From contig DISF01000087.1 in NCBI GenBank assembly GCA_002421985.1, positions 1 to 51,787 of the forward strand: a DNA stretch of 51,787 bases, in the 5' to 3' direction. This document shows, piece after piece, positions 40,975 to 49,428 of this stretch. The notes below the pieces were generated by a model. That model worked only from the letters and a program-made list of their open reading frames with translations, searched no databases and had not been told where the DNA came from. The DNA comes from Roseovarius sp. UBA6217 (lineage in GTDB: Bacteria > Pseudomonadota > Alphaproteobacteria > Rhodobacterales > Rhodobacteraceae). The translations under genes and the position numbers were made by a program. How positions within the stretch are numbered: the first letter of the stretch is position 1; every line of letters starts with the position of its first letter.

Positions 40975-42924
40975 ATGCGGTGGATCGTGCGATTGATCGG
41001 GCTGGTGGTGGTGCTGGGTGCCTTTGTGCTGGGCGCGCTGTTTTTCCTGCCGGGGGATCGCATTGCCGCCATCGCCGCCGATCAGATCACCAAGGCGACG
41101 GGGCGCAAGGTGACACTCTCGGGCGAGACGCGGATCAGCTTTTACCCGATTCTCGGCGTGGCGACCGGCGCGGTCGAGGTGGCCAATGCCGAGTGGTCCG
41201 ATGCCGGGCCGATGCTGCGGGCGCAAAGTCTCAGGATCGGGGTGAGGCCCGAGGTGCTTTTCGGCGGTGATATCCGCATCACCGGGCTGGAGGCCGTCTC
41301 CCCCGAAATCCGGCTGGAGCGTGCCGCCGATGGCCGCGTCAACTGGGAATTGGGGGTTGAGGGCGTGGCCCCCTCGGGGCAGGCCGCAGAGAGCGGTGTG
41401 CCGGCCACATCGCAGCGGCTGGCGCTGACCCTCGACCGGGCGCTGGTGACGGATGCGCGGCTCATCTACACCGATCACGCGGCGGGCACGGTCGAGGATC
41501 TGCGCGACCTCAGCCTTGATCTGCGCTGGCCCGACTATGACGGCACTGCCGAATTTGAGGCGTCGTTCTCGCGCGGGGGGGCACCGGTCGAGGTGACCGG
41601 GCAGCTTGAGCAAGTGGGCCGGTTCATCGACGGGGCAGTGACCGCCCTTGCCGTGACCATAAAGACGGCGGGCGGGGAGGTGACGTTTGCCGGGCGCGGT
41701 GGCGTGGCCCCGCAGGTGCAGGGGCGGCTTGATCTCGATCTGGGCGATACCGGGGCGTTTCTTGCCGCGCTGGGCCTTGGCGGGGCCGATCTGCCCGAGG
41801 GCCTCGGCCGGAGCGTTCGCGGCGGGGCCGATGTGACACTGACCGAAGCGCTGGTTCTGTCGGCTCGTGGTCTGACCCTCGGGCTTGACGGCAACAGCCT
41901 CACCGGGGCGGCGGATGTCGATCTTTCGGGGGATGTGCCGCGCATCAACGCGCAGATCGCGGCGGGCGCGCTCGACCTGTCGCGCCTTGCCGGGGCCGAT
42001 ACGACCGGCGGCGGGGGGGGAGACAGCGCCGGCGCGGGCGGCGGTGGCGCAGCGCCGGGATGGTCGCGCGCGCCTATTGACGCGAGCGCGCTGGCCCTGG
42101 CCAATGGCGAGATGGCGTTCAGTGCCGAAAGCATCGACCTTGGCGATCTGAAACTGGGGCGCACGCGCACGCTGATGACGCTCGATCGCGCGCGCGCGGT
42201 GTTCGATCTGCGCGAGGTGCGCGGCTATGACGGGCTGGTGACCGGTGAATTCGTGGTCAACAACCGGGCCGGGCTCTCGGTTGGCAGCACGCTGAAGCTG
42301 GAGGGGATCAATCTTCAGCGGTTTTTGTCCGACGCGATGGGGGTCAGCCGCTTTTCCGCCTCGGCAAGCGGTGAGGCCAACCTGCTTGGGTCGGGCAATT
42401 CGGTGGATGCGATCATGCAGAGCCTGAGCGGCTCGGGCCGTTTTGCCACCGGGCGCGGGGTGATCTCGGGGATTGATCTTGACCGGCTGATGCGCGCGGG
42501 CGACGTGTCGGGGGGCACGACGGTCTTTGACACGCTGAGCGGCAGCTTCACCATCGACAAGGGCAATCTCTACAATCAGGATCTGGCCATGAAACTGCCG
42601 CTGGCGCGGGCCGAGGGCTCGGGCCGTATCGGTCTTGGGGCGCGCGACATTGATTATCTTGTCACGCCGGTCCTGCTTGAGGGGGAGACATCGCGGGGGC
42701 TTGCCATCCCGGTGCGCATTCGCGGCCCCTGGGAAAGCCCGCGCATCGTGCCCGATATGGAAAAGGCCATCGACATGAACCTCAAGGCAGAACGCGAGAA
42801 GCTGGAGGAAAAAGCCATCGAGCGGCTTGGGATCACAACCCAGGAGGGCCAGAGCCTTGAGGATGCCGCGCGCGACAAGCTCGAAGATCGCGCGAAGCGC
42901 AAACTTCGCAAGCTGTTCGAGTGA
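40975..42924 (+). CDS. AsmA-family membrane-anchored protein
   Basis: A 649-aa protein with an N-terminal membrane helix (RWIVRLIGLVVVLGAFVLGALFFL), an AsmA N-terminal region (ATGRKVTLSGETRISFYPILG), repeated beta-rich segments typical of bridge-like lipid-transfer proteins, a Gly-rich linker near 345-360 and the AsmA_2-like C-terminal SLSGSGRFATGRGVISGIDLDRLM. AsmA proteins influence outer-membrane biogenesis and probably carry phospholipids. A G8 tract lies at 40961-40968, just before the start and overlapping the expected ribosome site. Confidence 0.88.
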   Translation: MRWIVRLIGLVVVLGAFVLGALFFLPGDRIAAIAADQITKATGRKVTLSGETRISFYPILGVATGAVEVANAEWSDAGPMLRAQSLRIGVRPEVLFGGDIRITGLEAVSPEIRLERAADGRVNWELGVEGVAPSGQAAESGVPATSQRLALTLDRALVTDARLIYTDHAAGTVEDLRDLSLDLRWPDYDGTAEFEASFSRGGAPVEVTGQLEQVGRFIDGAVTALAVTIKTAGGEVTFAGRGGVAPQVQGRLDLDLGDTGAFLAALGLGGADLPEGLGRSVRGGADVTLTEALVLSARGLTLGLDGNSLTGAADVDLSGDVPRINAQIAAGALDLSRLAGADTTGGGGGDSAGAGGGGAAPGWSRAPIDASALALANGEMAFSAESIDLGDLKLGRTRTLMTLDRARAVFDLREVRGYDGLVTGEFVVNNRAGLSVGSTLKLEGINLQRFLSDAMGVSRFSASASGEANLLGSGNSVDAIMQSLSGSGRFATGRGVISGIDLDRLMRAGDVSGGTTVFDTLSGSFTIDKGNLYNQDLAMKLPLARAEGSGRIGLGARDIDYLVTPVLLEGETSRGLAIPVRIRGPWESPRIVPDMEKAIDMNLKAEREKLEEKAIERLGITTQEGQSLEDAARDKLEDRAKRKLRKLFE

Positions 42925-42940
42925 GGCGCGCGGGCGAATT

Positions 42941-42962
42941 GAGTATTTTTGCCAAGAAGAAG
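42941..42962 (+). repeat. GAGTATTTTTGCCAAGAAGAAG intergenic motif
   Basis: A second copy of the AT-rich motif seen at 25675-25696 (18 of 22 positions alike). It lies 16 nt after the AsmA stop and 14 nt before the methyltransferase start. Function unknown. Confidence 0.5.
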
Positions 42963-42976
42963 CAAGGGGCAGAGGC

Positions 42977-44191
42977 GTGAAAAGCGAGCGCGTGAACGAG
43001 GTCAGGGCGCAATACGAGGCCTATCCATACCCCGAGCGCGATCCCGAGGACGAGCGCAAGCGGCTTGTGACCGGCTCGCCCTCGCATGTGCTCGAGATCG
43101 ACCATTTCGTGTTTCAGGGTGCGCGCGACTGGTCGCATCCCCTGCGCGTGCTGGTGGCGGGTGGCGGCACCGGTGACGGGCTCATCCAGGTGGCGCAGCA
43201 GATGAAGGCGGCCGGGCGCGCCGCCGAGATCACCTATCTCGATCTGTCGAGCGCTGCGCGCAAGGTGGCCGAGGCGCGGGCGCGGGTGCGCGGGCTTGAC
43301 GGTATCCGTTTTGTCACCGGCAGCCTGATGGAGGCCGCCGATCTGGGCGAATTCGACTATATCGACTGTTGCGGCGTGCTGCATCACCTGCCCGACCCGG
43401 CGGCGGGGTTTGCCGCGCTGCTCGCGGCGCTGGCACCGGGGGGCGGCATGGGCTTCATGGTTTATGCGCCCTATGGCCGGTCGGGCGTCTACCCGTTGCA
43501 GGAGGCGTTCGGGGCGCTGTTCGAGGGCCAGCCACCCGAGGTGCGGCTCAGGGCGGCGCGCAAACTGGTGGCGGCGCTGCCCGAGGGGCATCCGTTCCGC
43601 TGCAACCCGAACCTTGGCGATCACAAGGACAGCGATGCCGGGTTCTATGACCTGCTGTTGCATAGCCAGGACCGGGCGTTCGACGTGGCCGCACTTATCG
43701 AGATGCTGGAGGCGACCGGCTGGGCGCTGTCGGGATTTGCCATGCCTGCGCTCTATGACCTGGGGCGGATCACGGAGGTGCCGGATCATCTCGGGCCGGT
43801 GGCGCGGATGGCGCTGGCCGAAAAGCTTGTCGGCACGATCAAGACCCATGTCGGATACGCGGTGCGCGGCACGGAGGCGCGCGGCCCGGCGAAGGGGACG
43901 AAGCCGGGGCTGGTGCCGCATCTCAAGGGGGTGCGCGCCGCCGATCTGGCGCGGGCCGTGGCCGAGGGGCGGCGCCCGGTGCTGCGCATGGATGGGCTCG
44001 AGGCGCGGCCCGACTTGCCGCGCGCCGCCGCGCCGCTCATTGCCGGGGTGGACGGGCGGCGCAGCCTGGCCGAGATCGGGCGGCGGGCCGGAATCGACGC
44101 CATCGCCCTGGGGGCGCTCTGGGCCCCGGTGGAACGGGAGCTGGGGGCGCATGGCCTGCTGCTCTATTCCAATATCCTGCGACAGGGATGA
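42977..44191 (+). CDS. class I SAM-dependent methyltransferase with C-terminal extension
   Basis: A 404-aa protein. An N-terminal YEAYPYPERDPEDERKRL segment is followed by a Rossmann methyltransferase core: motif I LVAGGGTGDGLIQVA near 54-68, ITYLDLSSAARKVAEAR, and CCGVLHHLPDP (motif IV region). The last 150 residues (VPHLKGVRAADLARAVAEG to the end) are a separate extension that may bind substrate. This architecture is common in proteobacteria but the substrate is unknown. GTG at 42977 is used, with a GGGGCAGAGG site upstream. The aminotransferase gene follows by 13 nt. Confidence 0.82.
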   Translation: MKSERVNEVRAQYEAYPYPERDPEDERKRLVTGSPSHVLEIDHFVFQGARDWSHPLRVLVAGGGTGDGLIQVAQQMKAAGRAAEITYLDLSSAARKVAEARARVRGLDGIRFVTGSLMEAADLGEFDYIDCCGVLHHLPDPAAGFAALLAALAPGGGMGFMVYAPYGRSGVYPLQEAFGALFEGQPPEVRLRAARKLVAALPEGHPFRCNPNLGDHKDSDAGFYDLLLHSQDRAFDVAALIEMLEATGWALSGFAMPALYDLGRITEVPDHLGPVARMALAEKLVGTIKTHVGYAVRGTEARGPAKGTKPGLVPHLKGVRAADLARAVAEGRRPVLRMDGLEARPDLPRAAAPLIAGVDGRRSLAEIGRRAGIDAIALGALWAPVERELGAHGLLLYSNILRQG

Positions 44192-44204
44192 GGCGCGCGC
44201 GGGC

Positions 44205-45374
44205 ATGAGCGGCATGATCCTTGCAAAAAGCCTTGGACGGCTGGGGACCGAATCGGCCTTTACCGTGCTGGCGCGCGCGCAGGCGCTGGCGGCCGGGGGG
44301 CGCGACATCATCAATCTCGGAATCGGGCAGCCGGATTTCCCGACACCGCCGCATATCGTGGAGGCCGCCGTGAAGGCGCTGCGCGACGGGCATCACGGCT
44401 ATACCCCCGCCAATGGCATTCCGGCCCTGCGCGAGGCAGTGGCCGCCGATCTGCACGCGCGGCACGGGGCGGAGGTGAACCCCGATTGCGTGGTGGTGGT
44501 GCCGGGCGGCAAGCCGGTGCTGTTCTTTGCCGGGCTGATCTTCGGCGAGCCGGGGGCCGAGATCCTCTATCCCGATCCGGGCTTTCCGATCTATCGCTCG
44601 GTGATCGACTACAGCGGCGCGCGGGCGGTGCCCTATGCGCTGCGCGAGGAAAACGGGTTTGCCTTCGAGGCCGAGGCGGTGCTGGCGCGGATCACGCCTG
44701 CAACGCGGCTCATCATCCTCAACAGCCCCGCCAACCCCACCGGCGGTGTCACCCCGCGCGGCGAGGTGGATCGGCTGGTGGCGGGGCTGGCGGATCATCC
44801 GCATGTGGCGGTGCTGTCGGACGAGATCTATAGCCGGATGCTATACGGGGGGCGTGAACATGTCTCGCTCCTGCACTATCCCGAGCTGCGCGACCGGGTG
44901 ATCGTGCTTGATGGCTGGTCCAAGACCTATGCGATGACCGGCTGGCGGCTGGGCTTTGCCGTCTGGCCCGAGAGCCTGATCCCGCATGTCACGCGGCTTT
45001 GCATCAACGATCATTCCTGCGTCAATGCGGCGGCGCAACAGGCTGGCATCGCCGCGCTGCGCGGGCCGCAGGATGCGGTGGAGGCGATGATGCGCGCGTT
45101 CGATGCGCGGCGGCGGCTCATTGTCGGCGCGCTGAACGACCTGCCGGGGATGCGCTGCACCGATCCCGGCGGGGCGTTCTATGCCTTTGCCAATATCGGC
45201 GGCACCGGGATGAGCGCGATGGCGGCGCAGACCCGGTTTCTGGAGGAGGCGGGGGTGGCCTGCATCGCGGGCACGTCCTTTGGTGCCGGGGGCGAGGGAT
45301 TCCTGCGGTTTTCCTATGCCAGTTCCGAGGAGAATATCCGCGCCGCGATGGCGCGCATCCGCAACCTGCTTTAA
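44205..45374 (+). CDS. pyridoxal phosphate-dependent aminotransferase (class I/II)
   Basis: A 389-aa fold-type I aminotransferase: NLGIGQPDFPTPPHIVEAA, the YTPANGIPALREAV loop, SPANPTGGV (N-P-T-G), and the PLP lysine in LDGWSKTYAMTGWRLG. The family includes aspartate and aromatic or branched-chain enzymes, so the substrate is not fixed by sequence. The gene follows the methyltransferase gene closely and is convergent with an Lrp regulator 6 nt away. Start at MSGMILAKS; a second ATG follows 3 codons later. Confidence 0.88.
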   Translation: MSGMILAKSLGRLGTESAFTVLARAQALAAGGRDIINLGIGQPDFPTPPHIVEAAVKALRDGHHGYTPANGIPALREAVAADLHARHGAEVNPDCVVVVPGGKPVLFFAGLIFGEPGAEILYPDPGFPIYRSVIDYSGARAVPYALREENGFAFEAEAVLARITPATRLIILNSPANPTGGVTPRGEVDRLVAGLADHPHVAVLSDEIYSRMLYGGREHVSLLHYPELRDRVIVLDGWSKTYAMTGWRLGFAVWPESLIPHVTRLCINDHSCVNAAAQQAGIAALRGPQDAVEAMMRAFDARRRLIVGALNDLPGMRCTDPGGAFYAFANIGGTGMSAMAAQTRFLEEAGVACIAGTSFGAGGEGFLRFSYASSEENIRAAMARIRNLL

Positions 45375-45380
45375 CCCTGC

Positions 45381-45836
45381 TCAGATCTCGGGCAGCGCGT
45401 CGCGCCGGATCATCGTGCGCAGCGCAAAGCTCGTGCGCATGGCGCGGATGCCGGGGGTTTGCATCAACCCGTCCTCCAGAAACCGGTCAAACCCCGCGAG
45501 ATCGGCGGCCACCACGCGCAAGAGCACGTCGCGCGTGCCGGTCATGAGATAGCATTCCATCACCTCGTCGAACTGCCGCAGCCGCGCCTCGAAAGCGCGG
45601 ATCGCGTCGCGGCTGTGCTGATCCAGCTCGACGAAGACGAAGGCGTTGAGCGGCAGGCCAAGCGCGTCCTGATCCACGCGCGCGCCGTAGCCGGTGATCG
45701 CGCCCTCTGCCTCGAGCCGGGCGATACGCCGCGCGAGCGGCGTGGGCGAAAGCCCCACCTGCGCCGACAGATCGGCGAGCTTCTGCCGTCCGTCGCGTTG
45801 CAGGGCGGCGATGATCTTGCGGTCGATCCGGTCCAT
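45381..45836 (-). CDS. Lrp/AsnC-family transcriptional regulator
   Basis: A 151-aa regulator with an N-terminal HTH (MDRIDRKIIAALQRDGRQKLADLSAQVGLSPTPLARRI) and a C-terminal RAM ligand-binding domain (FVFVELDQHSRDAIRAFEARL, CYLMTGTRDVLLRVVAADL). It is divergent from the leucine-type dehydrogenase gene, the usual arrangement for an Lrp-like activator of an amino acid catabolic gene. Start at MDRIDRK. Confidence 0.92.
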   Translation of the reverse strand: MDRIDRKIIAALQRDGRQKLADLSAQVGLSPTPLARRIARLEAEGAITGYGARVDQDALGLPLNAFVFVELDQHSRDAIRAFEARLRQFDEVMECYLMTGTRDVLLRVVAADLAGFDRFLEDGLMQTPGIRAMRTSFALRTMIRRDALPEI

Positions 45837-45839
45837 TTT

Positions 45840-45905
45840 CACCAAGATTGTGGCCCTTTTTGGTGTTGATCTCCAAAACTTGCGGTTCCGTGAGCCATAA
45901 TTGGC
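45840..45905. promoter_or_regulatory. inverted repeats in the Lrp / dehydrogenase divergent region
   Basis: CACCAA 45840-45845 mirrors TTGGTG 45860-45865, and GCCA-TAAT-TGGC spans 45894-45905. The 119-nt gap is AT-rich compared with its surroundings. These are plausible Lrp-type sites controlling both genes; no ligand is known. Confidence 0.45.
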
Positions 45906-45955
45906 GTTTTTTCGCGTCTGATTGCTCTTATCCTTGATGAGAGGAGGAGTCCAAC

Positions 45956-47002
45956 ATGCTGACACGTCTTTCGATTCCATCGCACGAAGAGGTTTACCGC
46001 GTCGAGGATGCGGGGGCAGGGCTGCGCGGCTTTATCGCGCTGCATTCCACGCGGCGCGGCCCGGCGGCGGGGGGGCTGCGGATGCGCGCCTATCGCAGCG
46101 ACGAGGCGGCGCTTGAGGATGTGCTCAACCTGTCGCGCGGGATGAGCTACAAGAATGCCGCCGCCGGCCTGCCGCTGGGCGGCGGCAAGGCCGTCATCAT
46201 CGGCGACCCGGCCACCGACAAGACGCCCGGTCTGCTGCGCGCGATGGGGCGGGCCATTGATGCGCTGAAGGGCCGATACTGGACCGCCGAGGATATGGGC
46301 ATGAGCCCCGCCGACATGGCCGAGATCGCGCACGCCACGCGCTATGTGGCCGGGCGCGACCAGGGGCAGCACGCCAGCGGCGATCCGTCGCCGGTGACGG
46401 CGCGCGGCGTGTTCGCGGCGATGCGCGCGGGCGCGGCGCGGGTCTGGGGAAGCGATGACCTGCGCGGGCGGCATGTCGCGGTGCAGGGGCTGGGCCATGT
46501 CGGCCGGCACCTTGCGCGGCTCTTGCACGAGGCGGGGGCGCGGCTGAGCGTGGCGGATATGGACGGCGCGCGCGCCAAGGCGACGGCGGCCGAGTTCGGG
46601 GCCGAGGTGGTGGCCCCCGACGCCATCCACGCCGTGGCGGCGGATATCCTCGCGCCCTGTGCCATCGGCGCTGTGCTGAACGCGCAGACCATCCCCGAGA
46701 TACGCGCGGCGATGATCTGCGGCGCGGCCAATAACCAGTTGGCGGCACCGGGTGATGCCGAGGCGCTTCATGCGCGGGGGATCCTCTACCTGCCCGATTA
46801 CGTGGCCAATGGTGGCGGGATCATCAACGTCTCGGCGGAAATCCTTGAGATCGCGGATCGGGCGGCGTGGGTGGATGCGCGGCTTGATGCCATCGGGGCC
46901 ACCATGGCGCGCATTCTGGAGCGGGCCGTCGGCGAGGATGCCAGCCCCGCCGTGATCGCCGACCGGATGGTGGAGGAGATGCTTCTCGACAAGGCGGGGT
47001 GA
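45956..47002 (+). CDS. Glu/Leu/Phe/Val dehydrogenase (leucine dehydrogenase-like)
   Basis: A 348-aa NAD-dependent amino acid dehydrogenase. RGMSYKNAAAGLPLGGGKAVI contains the two catalytic Lys of the leucine/phenylalanine dehydrogenase group; GDPSPVTARGVF and the NAD fold VAVQGLGHVGRHLARLL follow, ending with NGGGIINVSAE. It oxidatively deaminates branched-chain or aromatic amino acids. Size and the short C-terminus fit leucine dehydrogenase better than glutamate dehydrogenase. GAGGAGG precedes the ATG. Confidence 0.88.
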   Translation: MLTRLSIPSHEEVYRVEDAGAGLRGFIALHSTRRGPAAGGLRMRAYRSDEAALEDVLNLSRGMSYKNAAAGLPLGGGKAVIIGDPATDKTPGLLRAMGRAIDALKGRYWTAEDMGMSPADMAEIAHATRYVAGRDQGQHASGDPSPVTARGVFAAMRAGAARVWGSDDLRGRHVAVQGLGHVGRHLARLLHEAGARLSVADMDGARAKATAAEFGAEVVAPDAIHAVAADILAPCAIGAVLNAQTIPEIRAAMICGAANNQLAAPGDAEALHARGILYLPDYVANGGGIINVSAEILEIADRAAWVDARLDAIGATMARILERAVGEDASPAVIADRMVEEMLLDKAG

Positions 47003-47074
47003 TGCGGGCTTGAATTGAGCCGGGGGCGCGGGTCTGCTACGCTCCAGCGGGTGTTCCCGACCGGAGGTGTCGCC

Positions 47075-48001
47075 ATGCGTTTTGCCCTGATGATTGCCGT
47101 GATCGCCGCCCTTGGCGGCCCGGCCCTTGCCTTGGATGTCCGGCTTGGCCCCGGCCTGAGCCTTGCGCGGGGCAGTTTCAGCACCGGTGGCGGGGTCACC
47201 GTGGCGACCGAGTTGCGGCGCACCGCGCAGGGCGGCACCGCGCTCTGCGGTGCCTGGGCCGAGAGCGAGAGCCAATCGGTCTATACCCTGGGCGAGGCGC
47301 GGCGCGCTGTTGCCCATGCCAGCGTTTACGTGGCGGGACGGCGGATAGCCTCTGATCTGGGGTTCATGCCGAAAATCGAACCCCGGCTTGATTATGCGGG
47401 GGCTCCGGCGCGCTGCGTGGCCGTCGATATGCCCTGGCGCGCGGGCGCCGTGCCAGAGGTGTTCCTGCCGCGCGCGGTGATTTCGGCAGGCGGGCATAAC
47501 GATGGTGGCCAGAGCGTGCACTTTCGCCAGACCGGCCCCGGCGCGCAGGGCGAGGCGTTCGAGATCGTGCCCTTTCTCACGCGGCAGAGCCGCCTTGTGC
47601 GCCTGTCCCCCGGTGCCACCGTCGCCGGGGGCCGTTACAGCAGCGGCGGCGGGCTGCGCGTGGCCGCCGAGATCGTGCCGGTAAATGGGCGCGCGCATCT
47701 GTGCGGCGTATGGTCGGAGCTGCCCGGCCAGGTGCCGCAGACCGAGGCGGTCGGGCGCGCGCTGTTGCGCGAGGCCCATGCCACGCTTGGGGGGCGCAGG
47801 CTCGCGGTTGATCCCGGCGATTTGCGCCGGGTGCGCGCGCGCGACGATTACACCGGGGCACACGCGAATTGCCTTGATACCGGCCTCGGCTGGCAGCCCG
47901 TGCTTGCGCGCGAGCGGCTGCGCCTGCACCTGCCTGCGCGGGTGGTCTATCGCAGCACCACCCCCGAGGGCGCGCAGGTGATCCGGTTCGCGCCGTCGTG
48001 A
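47075..48001 (+). CDS. secreted hypothetical protein with an internal duplication
   Basis: A 308-aa protein with a signal peptide (MRFALMIAVIAALGGPALA). The mature part holds two related halves of about 140 residues: LSLARGSFSTGGGVTVATELR with LCGAWAESESQ, and ATVAGGRYSSGGGLRVAAEIV with LCGVWSELPGQ. Each half has two Cys and ends with a DY-x-G-A segment followed by a Cys. No family is recognised. The duplicated fold is probably beta-rich and periplasmic. Confidence 0.75.
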   Translation: MRFALMIAVIAALGGPALALDVRLGPGLSLARGSFSTGGGVTVATELRRTAQGGTALCGAWAESESQSVYTLGEARRAVAHASVYVAGRRIASDLGFMPKIEPRLDYAGAPARCVAVDMPWRAGAVPEVFLPRAVISAGGHNDGGQSVHFRQTGPGAQGEAFEIVPFLTRQSRLVRLSPGATVAGGRYSSGGGLRVAAEIVPVNGRAHLCGVWSELPGQVPQTEAVGRALLREAHATLGGRRLAVDPGDLRRVRARDDYTGAHANCLDTGLGWQPVLARERLRLHLPARVVYRSTTPEGAQVIRFAPS

Positions 48002-48077
48002 TGGCGGCGGATGCGAGTTGAAATGCCGGGCCATTTGCGGCATGGAGACGGCCAAGAAACGCAAGAGGCACAGGGCA

Positions 48078-48419
48078 ATGAAACGGATCGTTTTTCTTGG
48101 GCTTGTTCTCGGGCTTGCGGCCTGTGGTGGGCCGGGCCGCTTTGACGGTGGAACGCGGGGCGGGCGGCCCGTTGCTTCGGGGCCGATTTCGGATGCCTGC
48201 CTCAGCTCGGATCGCAAGGCGCGCTCGCCGGCGCTTTGTGGCTGTATCCAGGCGGTGGCCAATGACACGCTGAACGGGGCCGATCAGCGCCGCGCGGTGG
48301 CATTCTACCGCGATCTGCAATCGGCGCAGGACATCCGGCAATCGCAGCGCGCGGGCGATAAGCGATTCTGGGCGGCCTATACCGCCTATGCCGAGCGCGC
48401 CGAGAGGGTTTGCGCATAA
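48078..48419 (+). CDS. small lipoprotein of unknown function
   Basis: A 113-aa protein with a lipobox (VLGLAAC, Cys about residue 16), so probably lipid-anchored. The mature part contains DACLSSDRKARSPALCGCIQAVAN and a helical segment (QRRAVAFYRDLQSAQDIRQ), with a terminal Cys. This pattern is common in short Rhodobacteraceae lipoproteins of unknown role. Start at MKRIVFLG; the frame extends upstream without support. Confidence 0.78.
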   Translation: MKRIVFLGLVLGLAACGGPGRFDGGTRGGRPVASGPISDACLSSDRKARSPALCGCIQAVANDTLNGADQRRAVAFYRDLQSAQDIRQSQRAGDKRFWAAYTAYAERAERVCA

Positions 48420-48465
48420 GCGGGGTTTTTGGTGGTCCGGGCACCCTGCCGCCCTGGGCCGCGCC

Positions 48466-49284
48466 TCAGACCTTGAGCCGTGTGCCGCGCGCCAGCATGA
48501 TCCAGGCTGCGAGGCAGACCGCGAGGGTGGCCACGCCGCTCACCGCAAGGCCAAGCGCGGGCGCGCTGTCGGAGGTGCCGATCATGCCAAAGCGCATCCC
48601 GTCGATCACGTAGAAGACCGGGTTGACATGGGTGACCGCATAAAGCCCCGGCGGCAGCGCCTCGACCGAGTAGAACGTGCCCGAGAGGAACGCCAGCGGC
48701 GTCACCACGAAATTGGTGATCGCCGCCATCTGATCGAACTTGTTGGCGAATATCCCCGCGACGATGCCGACGCCGCTCATGAGGGTGGCCCCGAGCACGA
48801 CGAAGCCCGCCGCCCAGACGGGATGCGCGGGCACGATCCCCAGCACCAGCCACAGGCCCGCCGCGATCGCCGCCGCCACCAGCACACCGCGCCCCACCCC
48901 GCCCGCGAGATAGCCCAGAAGCAGCTCTGTGGCCGAAAGCGGCGGCATCAGCGTGTCGACGATATTGCCCTGCACCTTGGAAATGACCAAGGACGACGAG
49001 GTATTGGCGAAAGCGTTCTGGATCACCGTCATCATCAGGATACCGGGCGCGATGAAGGTGGTGAAATCCACGCCCATCACATCGCCCCGCCTCGGCCCGA
49101 TGGCGATGGAAAAGATCACCATGAACAGCCCCGCCGTTATCAGCGGTGCCATGAGCGTTTGGGTCCAGACCGCGAGAAAGCGGCGGTTTTCGCGTTCGGC
49201 GAGCGTTATCAGGCCAAGCCAGTTGACCCGGCCAAAGCGGCGTGCGCCCATCGGCAGTGGGGCGTTTGGGGCGGTCTCGGGCAT
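48466..49284 (-). CDS. ABC-2 type transporter permease
   Basis: A 272-aa inner-membrane protein with six hydrophobic segments. FIAPGILMMTVIQNAFANTSSSLVISKVQGNIVDTLM and FLSGTFYSVEALP are the hallmark ABC-2 permease features. It resembles permeases of polysaccharide or multidrug exporters. No ATPase gene adjoins it here, so its partner must lie elsewhere. It is divergent from gcrA. Confidence 0.85.
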   Translation of the reverse strand: MPETAPNAPLPMGARRFGRVNWLGLITLAERENRRFLAVWTQTLMAPLITAGLFMVIFSIAIGPRRGDVMGVDFTTFIAPGILMMTVIQNAFANTSSSLVISKVQGNIVDTLMPPLSATELLLGYLAGGVGRGVLVAAAIAAGLWLVLGIVPAHPVWAAGFVVLGATLMSGVGIVAGIFANKFDQMAAITNFVVTPLAFLSGTFYSVEALPPGLYAVTHVNPVFYVIDGMRFGMIGTSDSAPALGLAVSGVATLAVCLAAWIMLARGTRLKV

Positions 49285-49314
49285 GGTGGCTCCTGTCTCT
49301 GCGCGTCGCGGTGT

Positions 49315-49353
49315 GATTCGACGCCTTGTAACTCATCGCCGAGTGATTAGAAT
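49315..49353 (+). promoter_or_regulatory. candidate gcrA promoter with a GANTC site
   Basis: TTGTAA 49326-49331, a 16-nt spacer and TAGAAT 49348-49353 make a good sigma-70-like promoter about 75 nt upstream of gcrA. A CcrM-type site, GATTC, lies just upstream at 49315-49319. GcrA acts at GANTC-containing promoters in Caulobacter, so methylation-dependent self-control is possible. Confidence 0.5.
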
Positions 49354-49428
49354 AGGAGACCGATCCAGATGACAAGGCGGCGGGCCGTGCGGGCCTTTGC
49401 CGCCTTTAAATGCAAGGGAAGCCCCGAT

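Noticed and set aside
43410..44204. Upstream extension of the aminotransferase gene
   Set aside because: It lies in another frame of the methyltransferase gene and is Arg/Trp-rich noise; the enzyme core starts at 44205.
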